From assembly GCA_905372135.1 (NCBI GenBank), contig CAJPNS010000076.1, positions 1 through 9,150 of the forward strand: a stretch of 9,150 bases of DNA. Direction: 5' to 3'. Source of the DNA: Porphyromonadaceae bacterium. Its GTDB lineage: Bacteria > Bacteroidota > Bacteroidia > Bacteroidales > Paludibacteraceae. A model generated the notes under the pieces. The model did no database searches. It had not been told where the DNA came from and saw only the letters and a list, made by a program, of their open reading frames with translations. How positions within the stretch are numbered: the first letter of the stretch is position 1; every line of letters begins with the position of its first letter. Below, piece by piece: positions 1 to 8,188 of the stretch. A program made the translations under genes and the position numbers.

Positions 1-116
1 TGTTTTAGGTGTATATCGTATATATATAGTATATGTATAGTAGCGATAGAGTAAGGTGTAGGAGTATCATATAATAGTTACGACGGCAATATGCATTATA
101 AAAAAAGTTAAAAGTA

Positions 117-148
117 TTGTTTATGTAAAATATATTTTTATACCTTTG
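117..148 (+). promoter_or_regulatory. Bacteroidetes-type promoter for the small coiled-coil gene
   Basis: TTG at 117-119 is followed after 21 bp by TACCTTTG at 141-148, matching the Bacteroidetes sigma-ABfr pattern TTG-N19/21-TAnnTTTG. Transcription should begin shortly after 150, giving a leader of roughly 45 nt that is almost entirely A and T (157-199) with no Shine-Dalgarno motif, as is usual in this phylum. The position of this element shows that an in-frame ATG at 146 lies inside the promoter and cannot be the translation start. Confidence 0.75.
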
Positions 149-199
149 CAATTGAGTACAATCAATTTTTTAATTATTAATCAAATAAATTTAATTGTT

Positions 200-514
200 A
201 TGTCAGAAAAAAGAAGTTACGCTGAGATTATTTCTCAGGTAAGGATGCTTATCGAAGCAATGCGTGTTAACGTAAGTTCACTACCGCAACCACTGAACGA
301 CGTATTTATCAACGAACTCGAAAGTCTCGTCGAAGACGCCGAAAGAGTGAATGTAAAACAGGAGAAGCTCAAAGCAGACCTCAAGACCGAAACTGCAAAA
401 ATCGACAGTATCAGGAAAGAGATCGATATCCGCTACTCCGATGCCAAAAAGCGTATCAAACTCGACTTCCCCAAGGAACGTTGGCTGGAGTTTGGTTTCA
501 GCGACAAGAGGTAA
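200..514 (+). CDS. Small coiled-coil protein of unknown function
   Basis: A 104-residue protein beginning MSEKRSYAEI. I do not recognise the family. It has no signal peptide or membrane segment, so it is probably cytoplasmic. Residues about 35-85 are rich in Glu, Lys, Asp and Leu in a heptad-like pattern (LVEDAERVNVKQEKL and onward), consistent with a long helix or coiled coil. The end is distinctive: FPKERWLEFGFSDKR, with an aromatic patch before a charged terminus. The start at 200 is chosen over an in-frame ATG at 146 because the latter lies within the promoter's TAnnTTTG element, and its extra 18 residues look like translated leader. The gene stands alone, with its own promoter and a strong hairpin ten bases after its stop. 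It is convergent with the helicase gene. An oligomerising or scaffold role is possible but unproven. Confidence 0.8.
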   Translation: MSEKRSYAEIISQVRMLIEAMRVNVSSLPQPLNDVFINELESLVEDAERVNVKQEKLKADLKTETAKIDSIRKEIDIRYSDAKKRIKLDFPKERWLEFGFSDKR

Positions 515-523
515 CAAATCACA

Positions 524-549
524 AAGGGCGACATCGAGGTGTCGCCCTT
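524..549. terminator. Bidirectional terminator hairpin between convergent genes
   Basis: AAGGGCGACA at 524-533 pairs perfectly with TGTCGCCCTT at 540-549 around a six-base loop. It lies ten bases past the stop of the + strand coiled-coil gene and 33 bases past the stop of the - strand helicase gene. The 3' U tract is weak on both strands (CATGTTT on +, TGTGATTTG on -), but stem strength and symmetric placement suit a shared terminator for both transcription units. Confidence 0.7.
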
Positions 550-581
550 CATGTTTGATGCCAATACCGATAGTATCTGTA

Positions 582-1994
582 TTACTTACCGCCAGCGATA
601 AATCGCCTACTGAAATCGACAAGAAACAACCGTTCGCGACAACGTGTAGTAGCCGTATAGAGCCATTGCAGGAACTCTTTGCCAAGCATCGGCTCGGTAA
701 GGTAACCCGTATCGATGTATACGTGACGCCACTGCCCGCCCTGCGATTTGTGGCAAGTGATAGCGTAAGCAAACTTTATCTGTATGGCATTGAGGTACTC
801 GTTGCGTCGCATCTCGATATAGCGAGTTCGCTTATTGCCGATATGGCTATAATCCTTCTCTACCTCTTCGAATAGCTTGCGACCGATAGCATCGTTGTCG
901 CTCGGAGTGGGAGCGTCGATGCTATCGACGAGTACGAGGCAGTCTATCTCTTGGTCGTAGTCTACAAGACGCATCGCTACCTCTACGAACCTGAAACCGT
1001 ACATCTCTCTGTAACGCCTGATACGTACTATCTCGGCAATATCGCCGTTGGCGATGAAGTCGATACCGCTATAACGCTCTGCCCAGAAGTAATTGTTTTT
1101 TATCACCATCACCAGATCGCCTCTGGCGATACGCTCTTCGCGCTGGAGGATACGGCTTCGTATAGCGTCGTTGAACTGATTGGCTCGCTTATTGGAACGA
1201 GTGATGACGATAGTGTTTTCGATACCCGCCACGTCGTACGAATGCTCTACGGCTTCGACCACATCGGAGGCGGCTACGGTATCGACATCGTCGAAGTCGA
1301 CCGAAAGCTGCGGATGGCTATACTCTGGCATATCGATGATACGGCGGATATGAGTGGCGTTGGATAATATTCCGCTATCGGCGGCTTGGCGTACAACGTC
1401 GCGTAGCGTATATTCGGTAACGTGTAGCGACATACTTTCGAGGTAGCGCCTATCGAGTGCAGGCGAGAAACTCTGCCCTACAGGAAGTAGCTGAGCAGTA
1501 TCGCCGAGTAGTATCATTCGGCAATTGATACCGCTGTAAATATACTCGATGAGGTCGTCGAGCAGACGCCCCGACCCGAAAATATTGGCATCGCCCGACG
1601 TGTTTCCTATCATCGACGCTTCGTCGACGATGAAGAGAGTATTGCGGTGTTTGTTGAAATCGAGTACAAACTTGTAGTCTGAAGCAGACTTCTGACGGTA
1701 TATCTTCTTGTGTATCGAACTTGCCTCGTGTGCGGCGTAGCTCGAGAGTACCTTGGCGGCTCTTCCGGTAGGAGCGAGCAAGACGGTATCGAGTCGGAGG
1801 TCGCTCATAGCCTTTACCATAGCGCTTACGATAGATGTCTTGCCTGTGCCGGCATATCCTTTCAGTAGGAAACAGGGAGCTGCGTGGCGGTCGGTATAGA
1901 AACGTGCGAGAAGCCCGATACACTCCTTCTGCTCGTCGTTTGGCACGAAGGGCAGGCTCTCGGTAATCTTCTCTTTTATGAAATCTTCGACCAT
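582..1994 (-). CDS. RecD-like superfamily 1 DNA helicase (AAA family ATPase)
   Basis: A 470-residue ATP-dependent helicase of the RecD/Pif1-like SF1B group. Motifs in order: Walker A GYAGTGKT at 46-53 (Lys52, Thr53), motif Ia LLAPTGRAAKVLS at 72-84, Walker B FIVDEASMI at 121-129 (Asp124, Glu125), motif III LLGDTAQLLPVG at 162-173, motif V region AITCHKSQG at 411-419 (UvrD_C_2-type fold) and motif VI LYTATTRCRERLFLV at 445-459, with Arg451 as the expected arginine finger. All core motifs are intact. It lacks the long N-terminal region of RecD2, so it is a compact single-subunit form common in Bacteroidetes. No RecB or RecC partner is in the window. It is the last gene of the operon, 26 bp after rsmI. 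It probably translocates 5'-to-3' on single-stranded DNA in repair or recombination, by family inference; its exact role is unknown. Confidence 0.9.
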   Translation of the reverse strand: MVEDFIKEKITESLPFVPNDEQKECIGLLARFYTDRHAAPCFLLKGYAGTGKTSIVSAMVKAMSDLRLDTVLLAPTGRAAKVLSSYAAHEASSIHKKIYRQKSASDYKFVLDFNKHRNTLFIVDEASMIGNTSGDANIFGSGRLLDDLIEYIYSGINCRMILLGDTAQLLPVGQSFSPALDRRYLESMSLHVTEYTLRDVVRQAADSGILSNATHIRRIIDMPEYSHPQLSVDFDDVDTVAASDVVEAVEHSYDVAGIENTIVITRSNKRANQFNDAIRSRILQREERIARGDLVMVIKNNYFWAERYSGIDFIANGDIAEIVRIRRYREMYGFRFVEVAMRLVDYDQEIDCLVLVDSIDAPTPSDNDAIGRKLFEEVEKDYSHIGNKRTRYIEMRRNEYLNAIQIKFAYAITCHKSQGGQWRHVYIDTGYLTEPMLGKEFLQWLYTATTRCRERLFLVDFSRRFIAGGK

Positions 1995-2020
1995 ATCGGA
2001 GGTATCGATATCAATATTGC

Positions 2021-2695
2021 TTACTGCGGTATCCCTTCCACTACTACGACGAACTCTCCCTTCGGCGTACAGGTGGAGAAATGCTCTATCAGCTCGGCAA
2101 GAGTGCCTCGCAATGTCTCTGAGAATTTTTTCGATATCTCACGGCAGACGGCTGCTCTTCGTTCTGCTCCGAGCGACTCGGCAAGCTGCGATAGTGTCTT
2201 CGATATACGATATGGCGACTCATACAATACGATAGTGCGATGTTCGTCTTTCAGTGCGTCGAGTCGCTGCTGCCGCCCTTTACGATGCGGAAGGAATCCT
2301 TCGAAACAGAATCGTTCGCAGGGAAGTGCCGACTCTACAAGGGCAGGTACGAAAGCCGTCGGACCTGGCAGACACTCCACCTCTACTCCTCGACGGACAC
2401 ACTCGCGTACAAGCAAAAAGCCCGGGTCTGATATAGCGGGCGTGCCGGCATCTGTAACGAGGGCTACGTCGCGTCCCGCACCGATATCTTCGGCTATACG
2501 CTCTACGGTGCGATGTTCGTTGAACTTATGGTGAGCCACACATCGAGTTTTTATATCGAAATGATGAAGCAATACGGATGTATTGCGTGTATCTTCGGCT
2601 AAAATATAGTCGACGCTACGTAGCACACCGAGAGCTCGAAGTGTGATATCTTCGAGGTTACCTATTGGGGTAGGTACTAAATATAACTTTGCCAT
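2021..2695 (-). CDS. rsmI: 16S rRNA (cytidine(1402)-2'-O)-methyltransferase RsmI
   Basis: A 224-residue member of the tetrapyrrole-methylase fold. RsmI transfers a methyl group from S-adenosylmethionine to the 2'-OH of C1402 in the 16S rRNA decoding centre, complementing the RsmH base methylation at the same nucleotide. Family motifs are clear: LYLVPTPIGNLEDITLRAL at 4-22, AEDTRNTSVLLHHF at 33-46, VTDAGTPAISDPG at 80-92 and LPGPTAFVPALVESALP at 109-125, followed by FEGFLPHRKGRQ, LYESPYRI and CREISKKFSE. It ends shortly after the catalytic fold and lacks the extra C-terminal segment of the roughly 285-residue E. coli enzyme; from what I recall of the family, short forms are normal in Bacteroidetes. 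The ATG at 2695 directly precedes the conserved N-terminal motif. It starts 9 bp after the glycosyltransferase stop. Confidence 0.95.
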   Translation of the reverse strand: MAKLYLVPTPIGNLEDITLRALGVLRSVDYILAEDTRNTSVLLHHFDIKTRCVAHHKFNEHRTVERIAEDIGAGRDVALVTDAGTPAISDPGFLLVRECVRRGVEVECLPGPTAFVPALVESALPCERFCFEGFLPHRKGRQQRLDALKDEHRTIVLYESPYRISKTLSQLAESLGAERRAAVCREISKKFSETLRGTLAELIEHFSTCTPKGEFVVVVEGIPQ

Positions 2696-2704
2696 AGAGC
2701 GATA

Positions 2705-4027
2705 TTATTTTTTGTTTGTCCGACTAATGAGTTCTATCGTGCGGAGTTTGTCTTTGTAGAAGTTATATCGGTTCTGAGTGTCGCGGCTTATACCTGAGTC
2801 GGAGTTGCCACCCCATCGGCGACAGAGATATAGCGAAGAGTATATCCTACCTATCTCCCACTCTCTGCATATACGCAGCCCCATGGCGTAGTCTTCGCCG
2901 TAGCTTACGTTAGGAAACTTTATCTGCCGTACGATAGGCGTATAGAAGGCGCGAGGTGCCCCGAGTCCGTTGATACGTAGAGCATTGTTTCGTCCGTTTT
3001 GCTCCGTCCATTCGCGATGATCCACAAGGAATGGGGCAATAGGATTCATCTCGAAGTCGGTAATCGTATACGCCCCTATTACCATAGCACACCTCCGTCG
3101 GCGAAACTCATCGACGATGGTTTGTAGCGTATGTGGCGATTGATATACGTCGTCGCTATCGAGTTGTACGGCAAACCTCCCGCAACGTGTGTCGTCGACG
3201 GCGAGTTGCCAACACCCACCGATACCCAGATGCCTGCTCTCGGGAGTGATACGGATTACGTTGGCGTTTGCCTTGGCGAGCTCTTCGACTATCTGCCCCG
3301 TGCGGTCTGTGGAGTGGTTGTCGACGACGACGACGTTGTACTCGAAGTCTGCAACTTGGCTCAGTGCCGAACGTACGGCATCGGCGATAGTATTCTCGCG
3401 GTTGCGGACGGGGATTACAACCGACGCTTCGACAGCGAAATTGCCTTCGTCGATATCGACCTTCTTTGGAGTAGTCGTAAGCAGCCCCCCGATACGCTCC
3501 AGATGAGCCGTGCAAGCCCTCTCCATATCGAGCTGTACGTCGACGTTTTTCTTATCGATATATGCGAAGTGGCGGCTGTGGGCGTCGTCGCTCGAGGTCT
3601 GCTCCACCCTATACAGAGGCTCTGCTATGTGGAATATATCTGCCTCTTCAGAGATACGAAGACGCAGGTCGTACCAGCCGGCGAAAGCGTAGTCGTCGGT
3701 GGCTCGGGCGACGATGCTTTTGAAAATATCGGTCTTCAGCATCACCAAAGCACCGAAGTCGAAGTCGTCTCTGAGAGCACCCCGCTGATAGTCGATATTA
3801 CATATCTGAGTATCGACCTCGCCATCGACGGTATAATAATCGGAATATATCAGAGCAGCTCCCGTAGAGCGTCCTACATCTACGAATCGCTCTGTGCCGT
3901 ATGGCAATAGCTCTATGTCGCCTGCCGCAATCTGTATGAGAAGCCACTCGGCTTGTGCCCTCTCTGCCACTTGGCGTAGGGAATGTGTAGAATAGTCTTG
4001 TAATGAAAAATATTCTGTCGGGTTCAT
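2705..4027 (-). CDS. Family 2 glycosyltransferase with a degenerate N-terminal half
   Basis: A 440-residue protein with no signal peptide or membrane helix, so it probably acts in the cytoplasm on a nucleotide-sugar donor. The C-terminal half is a complete GT-A domain: VVIPVRNRENTI at 203-214, VVVVDNHSTDRT at 232-243 (nucleotide-binding Asp), the DXD-type metal site QLDSDDVY at 288-295 and GEDYAMGLRICR at 377-388, whose Glu378/Asp379 fit the catalytic-base position. The first 150 residues resemble the latter part of a second GT-A domain, with LIYSDYY at 59-65, RDDFDFGALVMLKTDIF at 86-102 and YDLRLRIS at 119-126, but without a usable donor-binding start. The protein is therefore a bipartite enzyme with one apparently active site. 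Substrate cannot be read from sequence. It is the third gene of the operon, 51 bp after the amidase, and may build a surface glycan or modify a protein. Confidence 0.85.
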   Translation of the reverse strand: MNPTEYFSLQDYSTHSLRQVAERAQAEWLLIQIAAGDIELLPYGTERFVDVGRSTGAALIYSDYYTVDGEVDTQICNIDYQRGALRDDFDFGALVMLKTDIFKSIVARATDDYAFAGWYDLRLRISEEADIFHIAEPLYRVEQTSSDDAHSRHFAYIDKKNVDVQLDMERACTAHLERIGGLLTTTPKKVDIDEGNFAVEASVVIPVRNRENTIADAVRSALSQVADFEYNVVVVDNHSTDRTGQIVEELAKANANVIRITPESRHLGIGGCWQLAVDDTRCGRFAVQLDSDDVYQSPHTLQTIVDEFRRRRCAMVIGAYTITDFEMNPIAPFLVDHREWTEQNGRNNALRINGLGAPRAFYTPIVRQIKFPNVSYGEDYAMGLRICREWEIGRIYSSLYLCRRWGGNSDSGISRDTQNRYNFYKDKLRTIELISRTNKK

Positions 4028-4078
4028 TGTATTGTAAGTTGGTTTATATATTCGGTATCGTGTGTGGTGAAAATATTT

Positions 4079-7000
4079 CTACTTGCTATGTAGAAACGTT
4101 AGTATGCGACGCATCAATTGTGTCCGTTCGTCTCGCTTTGCGATAGTCTCGAATGGGAATCCTGCTACTACGGCTCTGTACTCTCCTTTGTAAGCTACGG
4201 CAGCGCTCATCGAATTTTCATTATATCGCATCACAGTATAACAATTCTCTGCGCGAGGCTCCAGAGCGTCTACGCTTTGTAGAGCGTACCGAGTGGCATT
4301 TATCTTGTCCGATATGTTGTCGCACTCTAAGCCCTCCATATCGAGCACAGGCGAATATACACCCGTAGTATTGCAGCAGCGAGCTGCTCGGTCTGTCCGC
4401 CAAAGTATCTTAAGCTTATCGGCAGCAAACGCAGAGTCTGCTCCGTCGCCCTTCTCGTAGAGGTCTTTTGCCACGTATGCTCCGCTTACAAAGAGTCCTT
4501 TGCCTTCGGATAAATATTGGCTCAGTCTGCCTTGCAACGATTTACTTATTGTATGAAACTCCTCTTTGTCGGTAAAACTATCGGTGCGTCGTAGTTGCTT
4601 GCCGAGTATCAAGTCTACCGCCGAGAAGTCTCCAAGCGACACACTGCCATCTTCTACTGCCTCCACCGACGACGAAGAAAACGAATACCCTGCTTCGCTT
4701 ATGGCAGACCCGTGTGTATATGGATAGTCGAATGTGTTACCTGCCACAGCCAGCTGTTCGTATGTACCGTACGAAGCGCCGTATCCCGGAGAGTCGTCGT
4801 CTGTCCACTTCTTCGAGGTGTCGTATATATATTGCTTTCCGGTATATGAATAATCGACTCGGTAAGGTATCGCCCCGCACTGGTCGTCTAAGAATCCTTT
4901 CGAGCTACCTTCATCGACGTAGTCGGCAGCTGCCACCTTCGTGAAACCGTTTACCACAAGCACCTCTCCTTGTGCCTCCGACCGCCTGCATACACTCAGC
5001 TCCTCGCTGGGGAAACTCTCGCCACCGTCGTTTACTGCCGTTACCTTATAGCTATAAATAGTGTCGTCTTCTATAGGTAGATTTATGTGAGTGCCTCTGA
5101 CCCATACGCCGTTGTCGTATCCCTTGTAGCCCTCGCCTACTGCATTTTTACGAGTGTATACCATATATCCGCTTGGTTTAGCCGTAGACTCCGTAGTGTC
5201 GTGTGTAGCCGACCATTGCAGATGTGCAGTATTGCCACTGAGTACTGCCGAAAACTTCCGTACGGGTAGCGGCTGCACAGTGTAATGTGTATGTCGCTGA
5301 TTGGCTAAAAACTTTAATATCCCCTTATATACCGCTCGAGCAAAGACAAATTGGAACTTCGGGTCGAGACCTCGCTTCATATCGTTGAAATTCTGATGGC
5401 TCATACTTTCGAGTATCATCGAGGGTACACTTGGCATACGGCTCTCTGCGTAGTTTGCACTCTTTATCCCCCTTATCGCCCACTCTCTATCCGATGTCGC
5501 TCTAACGTCTCTCTTTATCTCCGAAAGAATAATATTAGCCATATCCATCGAGGCGTATCTGCTCTGTCCGTTGGGGAAGGTCGCACTCCCGTTGTTCGAC
5601 GTGGTCACTATCGCAAGCGAGCCCACAGTCGCCGCAGTATCTATCCCCGCATCCGAATGCAACGCCAACGACAGGTCTATCGGCACGGCAAGTCCCACCG
5701 AGTCGGGTGCGTTGTCGGAAGCGTAGTTGAGATAGTTTAACCACTTCCCTCTGGCCGCATAATCGTCGATATAGTCGTTCATTCCGTAGGTATGCGAGTA
5801 GACACTGAAAGGCATCCCCGCCCACTGCAAGTAGTAGCGAGCCCCCTCCCAGAATCGTGCTCTTCGGCTTGTAACGAAGCTCTCCTTTGCGAAAGGCGAT
5901 AGCAGCTTGGCTCTGGCTCTTACCGTAGGGTCTTCGATAGAGTCTATCGTGCTTTGCGTAGCCGGACGCCGAGCGATATTGCCCATACCGCCTCCAAACT
6001 TTACGGCATCTGCCACCACGAAGCCGCCCCCTTTCTTGCTCTCGTTAGATAGTACTACCTTGCGGTTAGCTTCGTTGTCGTCGGGGTCGAAGTAAAATGT
6101 ACCCAGATATACCCAAGTGCCGTATGCAATACTCTGGTCGACGACAAAAGAGCTGTGCCCACCCGAGTGATACACGGTATAGTGAGCGTCGTGTACGGCA
6201 TCATCTATATGCGGATAACACACCGATACCGAATACCAACCGCAAGCAGAAATCTTAGGGATGTACTCCACCCACGACTCGGCTTTGCGAGTGCTTTTCA
6301 TTATAGCAGCAGTACCCATAACGAAGGGGTTGTCTCTGTCGACATAGAACTCCTTACTATCGGAGAAGCCTACGACTGCCCGTTTCTGTATATTCGACCG
6401 CTTGCCCGAACGTCTGTATATAGAGCCTTGCTGAGAAGTACGCCAACTCGGGTCGTTGTCGCAGATGACCATATCTGTCTGAATATCGCGTTCGCGGGGA
6501 ACGAAGACATAAGCTCCCGCATTTTCGAGCATAGGAAGAAGGTAGTTTATCACTATCTGAGCAGTGAATTTGTCTTCGACGGTAGTCAGTATCCGAGCAC
6601 GCTGCCACTCCCAGCGGTCGAGGCGTTGCTCGTAGTACCAGCCGTGCGAGTGCCACAGAGCGATATTACTGCCGACGAGTCCGCCATCGATATCGATGTG
6701 TTTGCTTAGGTTTCGCACGAGATAGCGACCGCTCTTTCCGATATCTTTAGCATATCGAGTCTTGTCTTTATCGATATGTTTTCGATAGATATTGGGCACT
6801 AGCTTTTCGATATTATCGCCACCCGCATATATATTTATATTGTAATGCTGCTGCTTAGGCGGTAAGAGACGCCTTATTTTCGCACGTAGAAAATCGATAT
6901 CCGTCTCGTGGAACGGTATGGCAGTAGCTTGGTCGGATAGAGATATATTTACCTGCCGACGACGAGTATCTACCTCGAACGATATCAGCCGACAAGAGAG

Positions 7001-7129
7001 AGCCGAACCATACTCACGCTGAAATTGCCGTAAGATATTGCGTACGGAGTCTGCAATACTATTCTGTGCATACACACCCGATACACACACAAGCAGAAAG
7101 GCAATGAGCAACGGTCTTATCTGTTTCAT
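4079..7129 (-). CDS. Secreted N-acetylmuramoyl-L-alanine amidase-like protein with golvesin-like and FN3 domains
   Basis: A 1016-residue exported protein. Signal peptide 1-21 (MKQIR plus hydrophobic core, probable cleavage VYA|Q). The fold looks like a zinc Amidase_3 enzyme, which cleaves the muramoyl-L-alanine bond of peptidoglycan: IALWHSHG at 156-163 with His162 in the GHG position, Glu185 in TTVEDKF, then His491 in LALHSDAG and Glu574 in SMILESMSHQNF. A golvesin C-terminal-like domain (about 260-380: DRDNPFVMGTAAIM, YTVYHSGG, GTWVYLGTFYFD, VVADAVKFGGG) sits between Glu185 and His491, so it is inserted within the catalytic fold. Residues about 620-716 form a fibronectin type III domain. 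Residues 722-1016 form a further alpha/beta domain (EVLVVNGFT, KGLFVSGAYVAKDL, VVAGFPFET) resembling glutamine-amidotransferase-like folds, without an evident nucleophile. Bacteroidetes relatives are, as I recall, often labelled 'xanthan lyase', which these motifs do not support. It follows the S41 gene by 9 bp. Confidence 0.85.
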   Translation of the reverse strand: MKQIRPLLIAFLLVCVSGVYAQNSIADSVRNILRQFQREYGSALSCRLISFEVDTRRRQVNISLSDQATAIPFHETDIDFLRAKIRRLLPPKQQHYNINIYAGGDNIEKLVPNIYRKHIDKDKTRYAKDIGKSGRYLVRNLSKHIDIDGGLVGSNIALWHSHGWYYEQRLDRWEWQRARILTTVEDKFTAQIVINYLLPMLENAGAYVFVPRERDIQTDMVICDNDPSWRTSQQGSIYRRSGKRSNIQKRAVVGFSDSKEFYVDRDNPFVMGTAAIMKSTRKAESWVEYIPKISACGWYSVSVCYPHIDDAVHDAHYTVYHSGGHSSFVVDQSIAYGTWVYLGTFYFDPDDNEANRKVVLSNESKKGGGFVVADAVKFGGGMGNIARRPATQSTIDSIEDPTVRARAKLLSPFAKESFVTSRRARFWEGARYYLQWAGMPFSVYSHTYGMNDYIDDYAARGKWLNYLNYASDNAPDSVGLAVPIDLSLALHSDAGIDTAATVGSLAIVTTSNNGSATFPNGQSRYASMDMANIILSEIKRDVRATSDREWAIRGIKSANYAESRMPSVPSMILESMSHQNFNDMKRGLDPKFQFVFARAVYKGILKFLANQRHTHYTVQPLPVRKFSAVLSGNTAHLQWSATHDTTESTAKPSGYMVYTRKNAVGEGYKGYDNGVWVRGTHINLPIEDDTIYSYKVTAVNDGGESFPSEELSVCRRSEAQGEVLVVNGFTKVAAADYVDEGSSKGFLDDQCGAIPYRVDYSYTGKQYIYDTSKKWTDDDSPGYGASYGTYEQLAVAGNTFDYPYTHGSAISEAGYSFSSSSVEAVEDGSVSLGDFSAVDLILGKQLRRTDSFTDKEEFHTISKSLQGRLSQYLSEGKGLFVSGAYVAKDLYEKGDGADSAFAADKLKILWRTDRAARCCNTTGVYSPVLDMEGLECDNISDKINATRYALQSVDALEPRAENCYTVMRYNENSMSAAVAYKGEYRAVVAGFPFETIAKRDERTQLMRRILTFLHSK

Positions 7130-7138
7130 CGTGTATCA

Positions 7139-8152
7139 TCATTTTAATATAAAAGCTATGGCTTGCTCTATAAGCGTATCGAAGCCATTTGCCACATCGA
7201 TAGCATTCATCGTTACTTCCACGTCGGGGGCGATACCGAACTCTATCTGTCGGCGGTCGACGTCGAGAATCTGTACCGACGAGAAACGCACCATCCACCC
7301 ATTGGGCAGCTCGTTTGATGTGGGGATACCGCCTCCGCCACCGGTAATACCGCCGATAACGGTAACATTAGGTGCATTTTTGACACGACAGACGAAGTCG
7401 TTGGTAGCACTGTAACAACGGCGATTGGTAATGACGACCACACGACGCTCGCTCCAATCGAGACGAGAGTTTTTAGGAGTATAGACTTCGGAGAGTTCCG
7501 AAAAATCGCTATGCCCCCGCCCCGTCTTGTGGCGAATGTAGCCTGTGAGGGTCTTTTCTCGCATAAAAACAGAGGCAAAATCTTCGCTATAGCCGAGCGA
7601 ACCACCGCCATTGTTGCGAAGGTCGATAATAATTCCTCTGCATGCCTTGAAAAATTCGCCGATATACTGCAGCGAAGCGAACGATACTGCCGACGAAAAA
7701 CTCGAATAACGTATATAACCCACCTTACCATCGGCTATCGGAGCGTATTGGAAGCCACCTCCAACCCTATATTTTTGCCCCAGATAGCGGTCGGAAAATA
7801 TGAGCTTTTCGTCGAAATTGGGGGGATAAGACTCGAACCAACCCTTACTACGCGATACATCGAAAGGCGAATATAGATTGACGTGCCCGTCTTGGAGAGT
7901 GTCGAGCATCTTGGAAAAGAGGTCGAACATAGCCACTTGCGAACGGATTTCGGGCAATTTAGCCTCGTAGACCCTACGGACACCGTCCCAGTCGATGCCT
8001 TTTTCTTCGAAGAAACAGTACTTGCAGTCGAGTATCTGCCACAGTGCGTCGAAATTGGCTTTGGGGCTGAAGTCTCTGACATGTCGTTTGCGGCACGAAA
8101 AGGCTACAAGCGACACCACGACAAAGATTAGTAAAAATATCTTTTTATGCAT
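7139..8152 (-). CDS. S41-family serine peptidase, predicted lipoprotein
   Basis: A 337-residue protein of the tricorn/C-terminal-processing peptidase family. It begins MHKKIFLLIFVVVSLVAFSC, a lipoprotein-type signal with Cys20 the probable lipidated residue. The residues after it are basic (RKRHVRD), not the acidic surface-export signal, so a periplasm-facing anchor is likelier. Family features: LQDGHVNLYSP around 86-96 (His90), the IIIDLRNNGGGS core at 174-185, the probable nucleophile Ser248 in RRCYSATNDF, then GGITGGGGGIP and the C-terminal GIAPDVEV at 306-313. No clear PDZ domain is visible between the N-terminal helical part and the catalytic core. A start 87 bp upstream at 8239 is in frame but lies above the promoter and would bury the signal sequence, so 8152 is preferred. 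It heads the operon. Physiological substrate unknown; envelope protein processing is the reasonable guess. Confidence 0.9.
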   Translation of the reverse strand: MHKKIFLLIFVVVSLVAFSCRKRHVRDFSPKANFDALWQILDCKYCFFEEKGIDWDGVRRVYEAKLPEIRSQVAMFDLFSKMLDTLQDGHVNLYSPFDVSRSKGWFESYPPNFDEKLIFSDRYLGQKYRVGGGFQYAPIADGKVGYIRYSSFSSAVSFASLQYIGEFFKACRGIIIDLRNNGGGSLGYSEDFASVFMREKTLTGYIRHKTGRGHSDFSELSEVYTPKNSRLDWSERRVVVITNRRCYSATNDFVCRVKNAPNVTVIGGITGGGGGIPTSNELPNGWMVRFSSVQILDVDRRQIEFGIAPDVEVTMNAIDVANGFDTLIEQAIAFILK

Positions 8153-8188
8153 TGTGGGACTAAGGGTCGATAGGTTTGTTTGTGTCGA

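Noticed and set aside
1..54. Possible 3' end of an upstream gene (frame 1 open to TAA at 52-54)
   Set aside because: Only 17 codons of AT-rich, low-complexity sequence with no recognisable protein character; intergenic DNA is the simpler reading.
146..199. Upstream ATG extending the coiled-coil protein by 18 residues
   Set aside because: It lies inside the TAnnTTTG promoter element, before the predicted transcript start, and the added residues are translated AT-rich leader.
1450..1923. 157-codon open frame overlapping the helicase in another - strand frame
   Set aside because: It is Arg-rich out-of-frame translation of the Walker A to motif III region of the helicase; no independent support.
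582..1994. Helicase as part of a defence system
   Set aside because: No nuclease, methylase or other defence partner lies nearby. It sits behind rsmI in an operon of housekeeping and envelope genes, and compact RecD-like helicases are common in Bacteroidetes.
3131..3910. 259-codon open frame on the + strand inside the glycosyltransferase gene
   Set aside because: It is antisense to a gene with complete GT2 motifs, has no recognisable domain and no promoter. Similar antisense frames occur across 951-1367 and 6155-6709 and reflect codon use of the real genes.
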